Positions 52,298-60,498 of a DNA stretch of 64,000 nucleotides are shown here, piece after piece. The notes beneath the pieces were generated by a model. The model had not been told where the DNA came from. It did not search any database and worked only from the letters and a program-made list of their open reading frames with translations. The stretch comes from Oscillospiraceae bacterium (GTDB lineage Bacteria; Bacillota; Clostridia; Oscillospirales; Ruminococcaceae): positions 59,560-123,559 of the forward strand of contig SFFD01000001.1 of assembly GCA_004556975.1 (NCBI GenBank). Direction: 5' to 3'. The stretch's first letter is position 1. Each line of letters opens with the position of its first letter. A program made the position numbers and the translations under genes.

Positions 52298-54253
52298 ATG
52301 GATAAAAAGAAATTCTATATTACTACCCCTATATACTATCCTTCAGACAAACTTCATATCGGTCACACATATTGTACTGTTGCAACCGATGTTATGGCGC
52401 GCTACAAGCGCCTTCAGGGATATGACGTGATGTTCCTTACCGGTGTTGACGAGCACGGACAGAAAATTCAGCAGAAGGCCGAGGCAAAGGGCGTAACTCC
52501 GCAGCAGTTTGTTGATGAAGTTGTTGCCGGAATTAAGGATCTTTGGAAGCTTATGAACATTTCCAACGACCGTTTTATCCGCACCACGGATGATTACCAT
52601 GTTGAAAGCGTGCAAAAGATTTTTAAGCGCCTCTATGAGCAGGGCGACATATATAAAGGCACATACAAGGGCAAATACTGCACCCCCTGCGAATCCTTCT
52701 GGACGGAGACCCAGCTTGTGGACGGCAAGTGCCCGGATTGCGGAAGAGAGGTTATCGACGCAGAGGAGGAAGCATATTTCTTCCGCCTTTCAGCCTATGC
52801 AGACCGCCTTGTGAAGTATTATGAGGAGCACCCTGATTTTCTGTTGCCCACATCCCGCCTTAACGAGATGGTCAATAACTTCATCAAGCCCGGTCTTGAG
52901 GATTTGTGCGTATCACGCACCAGCTTCAGCTGGGGCATTCCGGTAGATTTTGACCCAAAACATGTTGTATATGTTTGGGTGGACGCGCTTACCAACTATA
53001 TCACCGCCCTCGGCTACGAAAACGAAAAGTACAACGACTTTGAAAAATACTGGCCGGCGGACGTTCACTTCGTCGGCAAAGAGATAGTACGCTTTCACAC
53101 CATAATATGGCCCGCAATTCTTATGGCACTTGATTTGCCGATTCCGAAAAGAGTTTTCGGTCACGGCTGGCTGCTTATTGACGGAGGTAAAATGTCCAAA
53201 TCCTTCGGCAATGTTGTGGACCCGGTAATTCTTTGCAGAAGATACGGCGTCGACGCGCTGCGTTACTTCCTGCTGCGCGAATTCCCGTTCGGTTCCGACG
53301 GTTCTTTCACCAACGAAGCACTTATCAACAGAATAAATACCGACCTTGCCAACGACCTTGGAAACCTTGTTTCAAGAACAGTTGCCATGGCGGATAAGTA
53401 TTTCGGCGGCACTCTTCCCGAAGGAAGAGAGGCGGAGCCGGTTGACGATGAACTTTTAAGCATGATAAAAGGTCTTCGGGAAAAGTATGAGCACGAAATG
53501 GAAAGCTATGCGTTCCAGAACGCGCTTATGGAAATTTTCAAAATTATTTCCCGCTCCAATAAATATATTGACGAAACAGCTCCATGGGTGCTCGGCAAAG
53601 ACCCTGCAAAGAAGGACCGCCTTGCTACGGTGCTCTATAACCTGCTTGAGGGCATACGTGTCTGTGCGGTGCTGCTCACACCGTTTATGCCGGATACTGT
53701 AGTCAAGATTTTTGACCAGATCGGTGCTTCGGAAGAGGCAAGGGGCTATGAAACCGCCGCGGAGTTTGGCGTTTTGCCCGCAAACGTAACCGTTCACCGT
53801 GGTGAGACCCTGTTTCCCAGAATCGACGCTAAAAAAGAGCTTGCAGAGCTTGAAGCGGAAGAAAAAGCCGCAAAGACACCGGCAGCCGAAGAGAAAAAAG
53901 AAGAAAAAGAAGAAATCGTGCTCGAGCCGGAAATAGGCATTGAGGATTTCGGCAAAGTGGAGCTTCGCGTAGCGAAAATCCTTTCTTGCGAGAAAGTTCC
54001 GAAGGCAAAAAAGCTTTATAAGATTCAGCTTGATGACGGAATGGGCGGCCGGCAGATAGTTTCGGGAATTGCACAATACTATACTCCTGAAGAGCTTATC
54101 GGCAAAAAGATAATAGTAGTGGCGAACCTAAAACCTGCAAAGCTTTGCGGAGTAGAATCTAACGGAATGCTCCTTGCGGGAAACAGAGAGGACGGCTCCG
54201 CCTGCGTAACCTTCGTTGACGACTCCGTGCCGGTGGGAACAAGGCTGCACTGA
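52298..54253 (+). CDS. metG: Methionyl-tRNA synthetase
   Basis: Charges tRNA-Met. 651 residues from ATG 52298, after AGGAG (52284-52288); the frame continues upstream into the previous gene but has no ribosome site there. HIGH motif KLHIGHTYCT, a zinc knuckle (CTPC...CPDC), KMSKS in GGKMSKSFGN and a C-terminal EMAPII-like tRNA-binding domain (IEDFGKVELRVAKIL...) are all present. The stop overlaps the tatD-like start (TGATG). Confidence 0.97.
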   Translation: MDKKKFYITTPIYYPSDKLHIGHTYCTVATDVMARYKRLQGYDVMFLTGVDEHGQKIQQKAEAKGVTPQQFVDEVVAGIKDLWKLMNISNDRFIRTTDDYHVESVQKIFKRLYEQGDIYKGTYKGKYCTPCESFWTETQLVDGKCPDCGREVIDAEEEAYFFRLSAYADRLVKYYEEHPDFLLPTSRLNEMVNNFIKPGLEDLCVSRTSFSWGIPVDFDPKHVVYVWVDALTNYITALGYENEKYNDFEKYWPADVHFVGKEIVRFHTIIWPAILMALDLPIPKRVFGHGWLLIDGGKMSKSFGNVVDPVILCRRYGVDALRYFLLREFPFGSDGSFTNEALINRINTDLANDLGNLVSRTVAMADKYFGGTLPEGREAEPVDDELLSMIKGLREKYEHEMESYAFQNALMEIFKIISRSNKYIDETAPWVLGKDPAKKDRLATVLYNLLEGIRVCAVLLTPFMPDTVVKIFDQIGASEEARGYETAAEFGVLPANVTVHRGETLFPRIDAKKELAELEAEEKAAKTPAAEEKKEEKEEIVLEPEIGIEDFGKVELRVAKILSCEKVPKAKKLYKIQLDDGMGGRQIVSGIAQYYTPEELIGKKIIVVANLKPAKLCGVESNGMLLAGNREDGSACVTFVDDSVPVGTRLH

Positions 54254-55038
54254 TGGAATACAGAGGGATTTTTGATACACACGCTCATTATGATGACGAG
54301 CGTTTTGACGAAGACCGCGACACCGTGCTCGGCTCCCTTGCCGGGCACGGCGTTTCGCTTGTAGTTGACCCGGCGTGCGATATTGCCTCCTGCGAAAAAA
54401 CACTGGCACTTTCCGAAAAATACGATTTTCTCTATTCCGCCGTGGGCTTGCATCCGCACTCCGCGGAAAGCGACGGAGAGGGAAACTGGCTTCAAAAAGT
54501 AGCGGACTTTTCAAAACAGGGGAAGGTCGTTGCAATAGGAGAAATCGGTCTTGATTATCATTATGATTTTTCTCCGCGTGAAAAACAAATTGAAGTTTTT
54601 GCAGCCCAGCTTGGTCTTGCAAACGATTTGGGTCTGCCGGTGATAATACACGATAGGGAAGCTCATGCGGATACTTTTGAACTTGTGAAGAAATACCGCC
54701 CGAAGGGAATTATTCACTGTTATTCCGGTTCTGCGGAAATGGCAAAGGAGTTTGTAAAACTCGGTATGTACATTGGCTTTACCGGCTCTGTCACGTTCAA
54801 AAATGCAAACAAGCTGCTGTTTGCCGCGGCAGAGGTTCCGGAGGACAGAATACTGCTTGAAACGGATTGTCCGTATATGGCGCCGGTGCCTTATCGCGGA
54901 ATACGCTGCGACAGCACTCTGATCCCCGCGACAGCCGAACGTCTGGCAGAAATCAGAGGAACAGATGTGCAGACTCTTATTGACCGTGCAAGAGAAAACG
55001 GCTGTCGGGTTTACGGAATAACGGAGGAGAAAAAATGA
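54253..55038 (+). CDS. tatD: TatD-family metal-dependent hydrolase/DNase
   Basis: TIM-barrel amidohydrolase-fold protein, 261 residues. Metal ligands: DTHAHYDD near the N-terminus, GEIGLDYH, HDREAH, HCYSG and ETDCPYMAP. Members have 3'-5' exonuclease or deoxyribonuclease activity. It overlaps metG by 1 nt and trmB by 4 nt; metG-tatD is a conserved Firmicute pair. Confidence 0.93.
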   Translation: MEYRGIFDTHAHYDDERFDEDRDTVLGSLAGHGVSLVVDPACDIASCEKTLALSEKYDFLYSAVGLHPHSAESDGEGNWLQKVADFSKQGKVVAIGEIGLDYHYDFSPREKQIEVFAAQLGLANDLGLPVIIHDREAHADTFELVKKYRPKGIIHCYSGSAEMAKEFVKLGMYIGFTGSVTFKNANKLLFAAAEVPEDRILLETDCPYMAPVPYRGIRCDSTLIPATAERLAEIRGTDVQTLIDRARENGCRVYGITEEKK

Positions 55039-55712
55039 GAATCAGAAGAAAGCCGTGGGCAAGACCTGAACTTGCCGAATGGGAAAACTGCATAGATAAC
55101 CCTGCGGAAAACAGGGGAAAATGGCACTCCGCATTCAAAAAAGACCGCCCGCTGATGATTGAGCTTGGCTGCGGCAAGGGCGGATTTATTTCAAAGCTTG
55201 CGGTGGCAAACCCGGATATAAACTATATCGCCGTTGACATAAAAAGCGAAATGTTAGGTCTTGCAATGCGCAATATAAAACGTGAATATGCCGAAGCGAA
55301 GCGCGAAATTGACAATGTGCTCATCTTCAGCCAGGAGATTATGCTTATCAATAAGGTGTTTTCTTCAGAAGATGTTTGTGAACGCATATATATAAATTTT
55401 TGCAATCCCTGGCCTAAAACGCATGACCACAAAAAACGCCTTACCCATAACAACCAGCTTATGCAATACCGTGAATTTCTCCGCGATGGAGGCGAAATAT
55501 GGTTCAAAACGGACAATGACGACCTGTTTCTTTCTTCAAAGCGCTATTTTAGCGAATGTGGCTTTGAACTGACATATGTAACCGAGGATTTGCACAATTC
55601 GGGCTTTGAAGGAAGCCTTGCTACGGAGCACGAAAAGATGTTTTCGGAGCAGGGAATACCGATAAAATTTCTTATTGCAAAGAAAATGCCCATTCCGAAC
55701 GAAAAAATGTAA
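55035..55712 (+). CDS. trmB: tRNA (guanine-N7)-methyltransferase
   Basis: Methylates G46 of tRNA. 225 residues, SAM-binding loop MIELGCGKGGFISKLA, catalytic-region NFCNPWPKTHDHKKRL and GGEIWFKTDND. Starts with an ATGA overlap from tatD. Last gene of the metG operon. Confidence 0.94.
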   Translation: MRIRRKPWARPELAEWENCIDNPAENRGKWHSAFKKDRPLMIELGCGKGGFISKLAVANPDINYIAVDIKSEMLGLAMRNIKREYAEAKREIDNVLIFSQEIMLINKVFSSEDVCERIYINFCNPWPKTHDHKKRLTHNNQLMQYREFLRDGGEIWFKTDNDDLFLSSKRYFSECGFELTYVTEDLHNSGFEGSLATEHEKMFSEQGIPIKFLIAKKMPIPNEKM

Positions 55713-55741
55713 ACTAATTATTAAAATATGCAAAAAACCTC

Positions 55742-55770
55742 TTGATTTTTACGGGCATATAGTATACAAT
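55742..55770 (+). promoter_or_regulatory. Promoter of groESL
   Basis: TTGATT (55742-55747), 17-nt spacer, TACAAT (55765-55770), directly upstream of CIRCE. Confidence 0.85.
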
Positions 55771-55774
55771 ATTA

Positions 55775-55801
55775 TTAGCACTCGAAAAGATAGAGTGCTA
55801 A
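55775..55801 (+). promoter_or_regulatory. CIRCE operator (HrcA binding site) of groESL
   Basis: Perfect consensus halves: TTAGCACTC (55775-55783), 9-nt spacer, GAGTGCTAA (55793-55801). Same spacing from the -10 box as the htpG copy. Confidence 0.96.
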
Positions 55802-55838
55802 TAATACAAATCATTTAATTTACATAGGAGGATATATA

Positions 55839-56126
55839 ATGAACGTAAAACCCCTTGGCGACAGAGTCGTAATCAAAATGATTGAAAGTGAAGAAAAGAC
55901 CAAAGGCGGCCTTATTCTTACCGCAAATGCACAGGATAAACCCGAAGTTGCGGAAGTTCTTGCAGTAGGCCCCGGCACCCTTGCAGACGGCAAAAAGGTT
56001 GAAATGGAGCTTAAAGTCGGCGACCACGTTATCATGGGCAAATATGCAGGTACTACCGTTAAAATTGACGGCGAAGAAATCATAATTCTTTCTCAGTCCG
56101 ACATACTTGCAAAGGTAGAGGAATAA
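55839..56126 (+). CDS. groES: Co-chaperonin GroES
   Basis: 95 residues, lid of the GroEL chamber. Starts MNVKPLGDRVVIKMIE, contains the mobile loop (about 17-30, SEEKTKGGLILTANAQ) and the dome. AGGAGG before ATG. First gene of the heat-shock operon. Confidence 0.98.
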   Translation: MNVKPLGDRVVIKMIESEEKTKGGLILTANAQDKPEVAEVLAVGPGTLADGKKVEMELKVGDHVIMGKYAGTTVKIDGEEIIILSQSDILAKVEE

Positions 56127-56163
56127 TATCCTAATCAGTTAATAATTTCGGAGGTATTTATAT

Positions 56164-57810
56164 ATGGCAAAACAAATTATATATGGCGATGAAGCCAGAA
56201 GAGCTCTTCAGGCCGGTATAGACAAGCTTGCGAACACTGTAAAAATCACCCTTGGCCCTAAGGGCTGCAACGTTGTTCTTGATAAGAAATTCGGCACTCC
56301 TATTATTTGCAACGACGGTGTTACCATCGCAAAGGAAATAACCCTTGAAGATCCTTTTGAGAATATGGGCGCACAGATAGTCAAAGAAGTAGCCACCAAA
56401 ACCAACGATGCTGCCGGCGACGGCACCACCACCGCAACCCTTCTTGCACAGGCTCTTGTTCGTGAAGGCATGAAGAACGTAACCGCCGGTGCAAACCCCA
56501 TGCTTATCAAACGTGGTATTCAGAAAGCAGTTGACGCAGCAGTAGCAGCCGTTCAGAAGAACGCCAAGAAAGTTTCCGGCTCGCAGGATATTGCAAGAGT
56601 TGCAACCATATCCTGCGGCGACCCTGAACTCGGCAACCTTATTGCTGACGCTATGGAAAAGGTTACTACCGATGGTATCATCACAGTAGAAGACAGCAAG
56701 ACTGCCAACACCTATATCGAAGTTGTTGAAGGTATGGAATTCGACCGCGGCTTCCTTTCTCCTTACATGGTAACGGATACCGACAAGATGGTTGCCATTA
56801 TGGAAGATTGCTCAATCCTTCTTGTCGACAAAAAGATTTCCTCTTTCCAGGAACTCGTACCGATTCTTGAACAGGTTATGAGAGCCGGCAAAAAGCTTCT
56901 TATTGTTGCCGAAGATATTGACGGCGATGCACTTACCAACCTTATCGTCAACAAACTCCGCGGCACTCTTAATGTTTGCTGTGTAAAGGGCCCGGGCTTT
57001 GGCGACAGAAGAAAAGAAATGCTTCTTGATATTGCGGCTCTTACCGGTGCAACCCTTGTTTGCGATGATATCGGTCTCACTTTGCCCGATGTTAAACTTG
57101 AGCACCTTGGTACTGCAAAGAAAGTTAAAGTTGATAAAGACAAAACTCTTATTGTTGACGGCGGTGGCTCCAAAGAGGAAATCCAGGGTCGTATTGCAAT
57201 CATCAAGGCTTCTTATGAAACCGCTCACAGCGACTATGACCGTGAAAAACTTCAGGAAAGACTTGCAAAGCTTGTTGGCGGCGTAGCTGTTGTAAAATGC
57301 GGTGCAGCAACCGAAACTGAAGCAAAAGAAAAGAAACTTCGTATTGAAGATGCTCTTAACGCAACCAAAGCTGCTGTTGAAGAAGGCATAGTAGCAGGCG
57401 GCGGTGTTGCACTTGTTAACGTAATTCCTGAAGTAGAGAAAGTTCTTAATACCACCCACGGCGACGAAAGAACCGGTGTTAAGATTGTTATTCGCGCTCT
57501 TGAAGAGCCTATGCGCCAGGTTGCTATCAACGCAGGACTCGATGGATCTGTTGTTGTTGATAAGGTTCGCCGCTCCAAGAAAAATGGCTATGGCTTTAAT
57601 GTCTTTACCGAAGAGTATTGCGATATGATTGAGGCCGGTGTTGTAGACCCTGCAAAGGTAACTCATTCCGCACTTCAGAACGCGGCTTCTGTTGCAGCGA
57701 TGGTTCTTACTACCGAAAGCCTTGTAACCGATATTCCGGAAAACAACGGAAAAATGATCAACACCGTTCAGGACCAGATGCATCAGACCCCTCGTCCCAA
57801 CGGATATTGA
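56164..57810 (+). CDS. groEL: Chaperonin GroEL
   Basis: 60-kDa chaperonin, 548 residues, with LGPKGCNVVLDKKFG, the ATP loop NDAAGDGTTTATLLAQ, and EEGIVAGGGVALVN. The C-terminus ends QTPRPNGY rather than in the Gly-Met repeat tail common to many GroELs. Codon use is highly biased, fitting high expression. 37 nt after groES. Confidence 0.98.
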   Translation: MAKQIIYGDEARRALQAGIDKLANTVKITLGPKGCNVVLDKKFGTPIICNDGVTIAKEITLEDPFENMGAQIVKEVATKTNDAAGDGTTTATLLAQALVREGMKNVTAGANPMLIKRGIQKAVDAAVAAVQKNAKKVSGSQDIARVATISCGDPELGNLIADAMEKVTTDGIITVEDSKTANTYIEVVEGMEFDRGFLSPYMVTDTDKMVAIMEDCSILLVDKKISSFQELVPILEQVMRAGKKLLIVAEDIDGDALTNLIVNKLRGTLNVCCVKGPGFGDRRKEMLLDIAALTGATLVCDDIGLTLPDVKLEHLGTAKKVKVDKDKTLIVDGGGSKEEIQGRIAIIKASYETAHSDYDREKLQERLAKLVGGVAVVKCGAATETEAKEKKLRIEDALNATKAAVEEGIVAGGGVALVNVIPEVEKVLNTTHGDERTGVKIVIRALEEPMRQVAINAGLDGSVVVDKVRRSKKNGYGFNVFTEEYCDMIEAGVVDPAKVTHSALQNAASVAAMVLTTESLVTDIPENNGKMINTVQDQMHQTPRPNGY

Positions 57811-57842
57811 TTTAAATGGATTTGAGCACCGTGCTCAAGCAA

Positions 57843-57870
57843 AAAAAGTCCGGCTTATGCCGGACTTTTT
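57843..57870 (+). terminator. Terminator after groEL
   Basis: A 12-bp stem (57843-57854 with 57859-57870, 4-nt loop) with a trailing T-run. Confidence 0.92.
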
Positions 57871-57926
57871 TATCGCATAAATGAGCACGAAATAAAAATG
57901 TAACACCTTGAAATTTTGTTCAAAAA

Positions 57927-57956
57927 ATAGGCGTGCCGGTTTTACGGCACGCCTAT
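57927..57956 (-). terminator. Terminator after the ireB operon (minus strand)
   Basis: A 12-bp stem (57927-57938 with 57945-57956), followed by TTTTTT on the minus strand. Confidence 0.9.
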
Positions 57957-57968
57957 TATACATTATAA

Positions 57969-58268
57969 TCATTCTTTTACTTCGCCAAGCTGACGGTCAA
58001 GCCAGGTTGAAGCAAGGTCAAGTGCGGAATAAAGTCCGTCGCGTTCGGCACGTTTAAGAACCATTTCGGTAGGAGCCGCGTTGGGGTCGGTAGACATCAT
58101 CTGAAGGGTGATGTGGCTTGCCATTTCAATTCCTTCGGCCTCTTTTGTGTCGGTTATCTGCAGCATAACCACATATGGGTCGCGCATATCTCCGTAATAA
58201 AGGATTTTTTTGCTGCGCACAAGGGGACGCCCCTTATACGTCATAAATTCATGCTTTTCTTCTGCCAT
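57969..58268 (-). CDS. Conserved small protein downstream of ireB, unknown function
   Basis: 99 residues, acidic, no signal or membrane helix. Segments KGRPLVRSKKILYYGDMRDPYVVMLQI and SALDLASTWLDRQL look like a small alpha/beta fold. 14 nt after ireB on the same strand, so it may work with the IreB/PASTA-kinase system, but only position supports this. Good ribosome site before ATG 58268. Confidence 0.72.
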   Translation of the reverse strand: MAEEKHEFMTYKGRPLVRSKKILYYGDMRDPYVVMLQITDTKEAEGIEMASHITLQMMSTDPNAAPTEMVLKRAERDGLYSALDLASTWLDRQLGEVKE

Positions 58269-58282
58269 AATGCCCTCCAGAA

Positions 58283-58528
58283 TCAGTCATCAAGATAGTT
58301 TTTCACCAAAATCTGCAAAAGCTCATCACGGTCAATGCGGCGGATAAGACTTCTTGCATTGTTGTGAGTGGTGATATATGTGGGATCTTCCGAAAGGATA
58401 TACCCGACGATCTGATTGATTGGGTTGTAACCTTTCTGACGAAGAGCGTCATAGACAGTAGTAAGAATTGCTTTTATTTCTCCCTCTTTGTCTTCACGTA
58501 TGGAAAAGGAAATTGTAGGTTCATTCAT
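58283..58528 (-). CDS. ireB: IreB/UPF0297 (YrzL) regulatory phosphoprotein
   Basis: 81 residues. The YDALRQKGYNPINQIVGYILSEDPTYITTHNNARSLIRRIDRDELLQILV core is the IreB signature. In enterococci IreB is a substrate of the PASTA kinase IreK and tunes cephalosporin tolerance. AGGAGG before ATG. ruvX, often beside it, is not here. Confidence 0.94.
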   Translation of the reverse strand: MNEPTISFSIREDKEGEIKAILTTVYDALRQKGYNPINQIVGYILSEDPTYITTHNNARSLIRRIDRDELLQILVKNYLDD

Positions 58529-58587
58529 TTAAGGGGTCCTCCTCTCGATTTTTCATAATTCAGCACAGCTGAAAATATCACAACTAT

Positions 58588-58616
58588 ATATTACAACAAA
58601 GATGAGTTTATATCAA
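58588..58616 (-). promoter_or_regulatory. Promoter of ireB
   Basis: Minus strand: TTGATA (58611-58616), 17-nt spacer, TAATAT (58588-58593). Confidence 0.7.
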
Positions 58617-58675
58617 GAGAAGTTTTGTAAATATTTATTAAAGTTCATTTAAGACGAACTTTTTGCGTTAAGCTA

Positions 58676-58704
58676 TTGACAAATGCTGCAAAAAAGTGCA
58701 TAAT
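58676..58704 (+). promoter_or_regulatory. Promoter of the cobalamin-riboswitch unit
   Basis: Perfect TTGACA (58676-58681), 17-nt spacer, CATAAT (58699-58704). Confidence 0.8.
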
Positions 58705-58734
58705 GCAGATAAAACAGAATAATTATCATACACG

Positions 58735-58965
58735 GAACATGGCCGGCATTTTTGCCGGTACAGAGGAACGGGGTGAAAATCCCCGACGCAGAAACGGCAC
58801 TGTGAAGTGTGAATGCTTTTTTTGTTTGTGCAAAAGCACGGTCACTTGAAAAATTTCAGGGAAGGCTTTGCAAGAAAAGCGCGCGGCTTTTAAAGCTGCA
58901 TAGCATTAAGTCAGGATATTCGGTTCCGGCAGCTTATTGGCTTTCCCAATAGGCAGTATGAAGTG
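58735..58965 (+). promoter_or_regulatory. Cobalamin (B12) riboswitch
   Basis: The leader shows the class in order: GGAACGGGGTGAAAATCCCC (58766-58785), then ACGGCACTGTGA, GTCACTTGAAAAATTTCAGGGAAGGC-type arms (about 58850-58868), and a B12 box AAGTCAGGATATTCGG (about 58909-58924), followed by a TATTGG/CCAATA hairpin that would form the kissing loop. B12 binding usually favours the terminator downstream, so the gene should be expressed when B12 is scarce. Confidence 0.9.
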
Positions 58966-58978
58966 CATAAAAATGTTT

Positions 58979-59012
58979 GCACCAAAGTTTGAAAAAACTT
59001 TGGTGCTTTTTT
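58979..59012 (+). terminator. Riboswitch-controlled terminator
   Basis: A 12-bp perfect stem (58979-58990 with 58995-59006, loop GAAA) followed by six T residues, 62 nt before the start codon. Confidence 0.9.
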
Positions 59013-59074
59013 ATTAAGGCAAATCCGGTAAAAGCCGTTTTGCATATACAAAGAAAATGGAAGGAGATCTTTTT

Positions 59075-60337
59075 ATGAAAAAAATCATGTCGATGCTGCT
59101 TGCAATAATGACGGTGATTAGCCTTTTTGCGGTTTCTTCATTTGCTGCGGAGGGCAAGGACTATAACCTTCGGGTACTTACCTTCGAAGACGAGGATTAT
59201 AAGGGCAGCGGAAACTACGTTACGGCAAAGGACTGGTCAACCCTTATTGACGATCCGCAGTACGGCGGACTTCTTCTTTATGGCGAAGAAGGATACGGTA
59301 TTTACAATAAAGAAGACAATTACAGATGGAACGACGAAAACAACACATTCCTTGCAAGCGAAATGTGTGCAGCCTATGGCTCTTATGCATATTGGAGCGG
59401 CGGCCATGCTGTTTCCAATTACGTTTCCGGCGAAGCTTCTAAATACGGCGACTATAACCACCAGCTTACCGTTTATAAAAAGGATGTAGAAGGTATAAAA
59501 AGAACCGGCGGCGGTCATAACGGTTCTAACAATTTTGCGGTTCATTACGGATATAAGGACGGTTCCCCGTATAATATGACAGAGTCTCTTCCGTCTTTCT
59601 ATTTTTCAGATAATGTTGCACGCGTAGTTGACCATATGTATGTAAACAATATGTGCTATGCAATTAACTGCTATACTGACGATAACGGTCTTAGCGCAAA
59701 AATCGGCCCCGATGATTGGGTCAAGCTTGTTGCTACCGGATACGATAAAGACGGTAATAAAGTAGAAAAACAGGCAGAGATTTATCTTTGCAACGGTCCG
59801 GATAATATAGTAACGGATTGGACTAAATGGGATCTTTCCGTGCTTGGCGAAGTAACCAAAATCGAATTCAACATAACCGGTTCCAGCGACAACGGCTACG
59901 GATTCTCTCAGCCTGCTTATTTTGCATATGATGATGTTGCGGTTCGCTTCCCTAAAACTCAGGAGGAGCTGGACGCAGACGCAGCAGCCGAAGTTGAAGA
60001 ACTTATAGGCGAAATCGGCACTGTAACAAAAGACAGCGGCGAAGCAATAAAGGCCGCCCGCGATGCTTATGCTGCATTGACCGACGCACAGAAAGAGCTT
60101 GTTTCAAAAGAAGCGGTTGCGGCTCTGGAAAAAGCCGAAAAAGTTTTTGCCATGATTATGGATAGCAGCAAGCCCGATGCTTCCGACAAAACCGGAATCA
60201 GCAACGAAAGCGTTATTAAAATCGGCGCGGCCGCTGCCGAAAACGGCGAAGAAAATCCGAGCACCGGCGCGCCTGTAATGAGCATTGCTCCTGCAATTTT
60301 TGTACTTGCCGCAGCGGCTTTCGCACTAAAAAAATAA
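59075..60337 (+). CDS. Secreted DUF4465-like surface protein under B12 control
   Basis: About 420 residues from ATG 59075, which has AAGGAG (59061-59066) 8 nt upstream; an in-frame ATG at 59057 precedes the ribosome site. A signal peptide ends ...AVSSFA. Residues of the first ~280 match the plan of DUF4465: LTFEDED, YAYWSGGHAVSNY, VNNMCYAINCYTDDNG, DDWVKLVATGYDKDGN, IVTDWTKWDLSVLGEVTKIEF and QPAYFAYDDV. A helical repeat follows (EEAIKAARDAYAALTDAQKEL-like). The C-terminus NPSTGA, a hydrophobic stretch and KK form a sortase-type sorting signal. Probably a B12-related surface binding protein. Confidence 0.82.
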   Translation: MKKIMSMLLAIMTVISLFAVSSFAAEGKDYNLRVLTFEDEDYKGSGNYVTAKDWSTLIDDPQYGGLLLYGEEGYGIYNKEDNYRWNDENNTFLASEMCAAYGSYAYWSGGHAVSNYVSGEASKYGDYNHQLTVYKKDVEGIKRTGGGHNGSNNFAVHYGYKDGSPYNMTESLPSFYFSDNVARVVDHMYVNNMCYAINCYTDDNGLSAKIGPDDWVKLVATGYDKDGNKVEKQAEIYLCNGPDNIVTDWTKWDLSVLGEVTKIEFNITGSSDNGYGFSQPAYFAYDDVAVRFPKTQEELDADAAAEVEELIGEIGTVTKDSGEAIKAARDAYAALTDAQKELVSKEAVAALEKAEKVFAMIMDSSKPDASDKTGISNESVIKIGAAAAENGEENPSTGAPVMSIAPAIFVLAAAAFALKK

Positions 60338-60382
60338 AAAATGATTAAATCAGTTTCAAATTTTCTCCTATAGTATTTTGAC

Positions 60383-60420
60383 AAAAGCGCCCTCGTGTAA
60401 GTCTGCACGAAGGCGCTTTT
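60383..60420 (+). terminator. Terminator after the DUF4465-like gene
   Basis: A 15-bp stem with one mismatch (60383-60397 with 60406-60420) and a T-run end. Confidence 0.85.
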
Positions 60421-60453
60421 GCCATAAAAATGGTATGAGCATGCTAAAAATAA

Positions 60454-60479
60454 GTGCGGTGCTCAAATGAGCACCGCAC
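60454..60479 (-). terminator. Terminator after pepT (minus strand)
   Basis: An 11-bp perfect stem (60454-60464 with 60469-60479), followed by TTATTTTTAGC on the minus strand. Confidence 0.85.
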
Positions 60480-60498
60480 ATTCGCCAAAAAAGCTATA

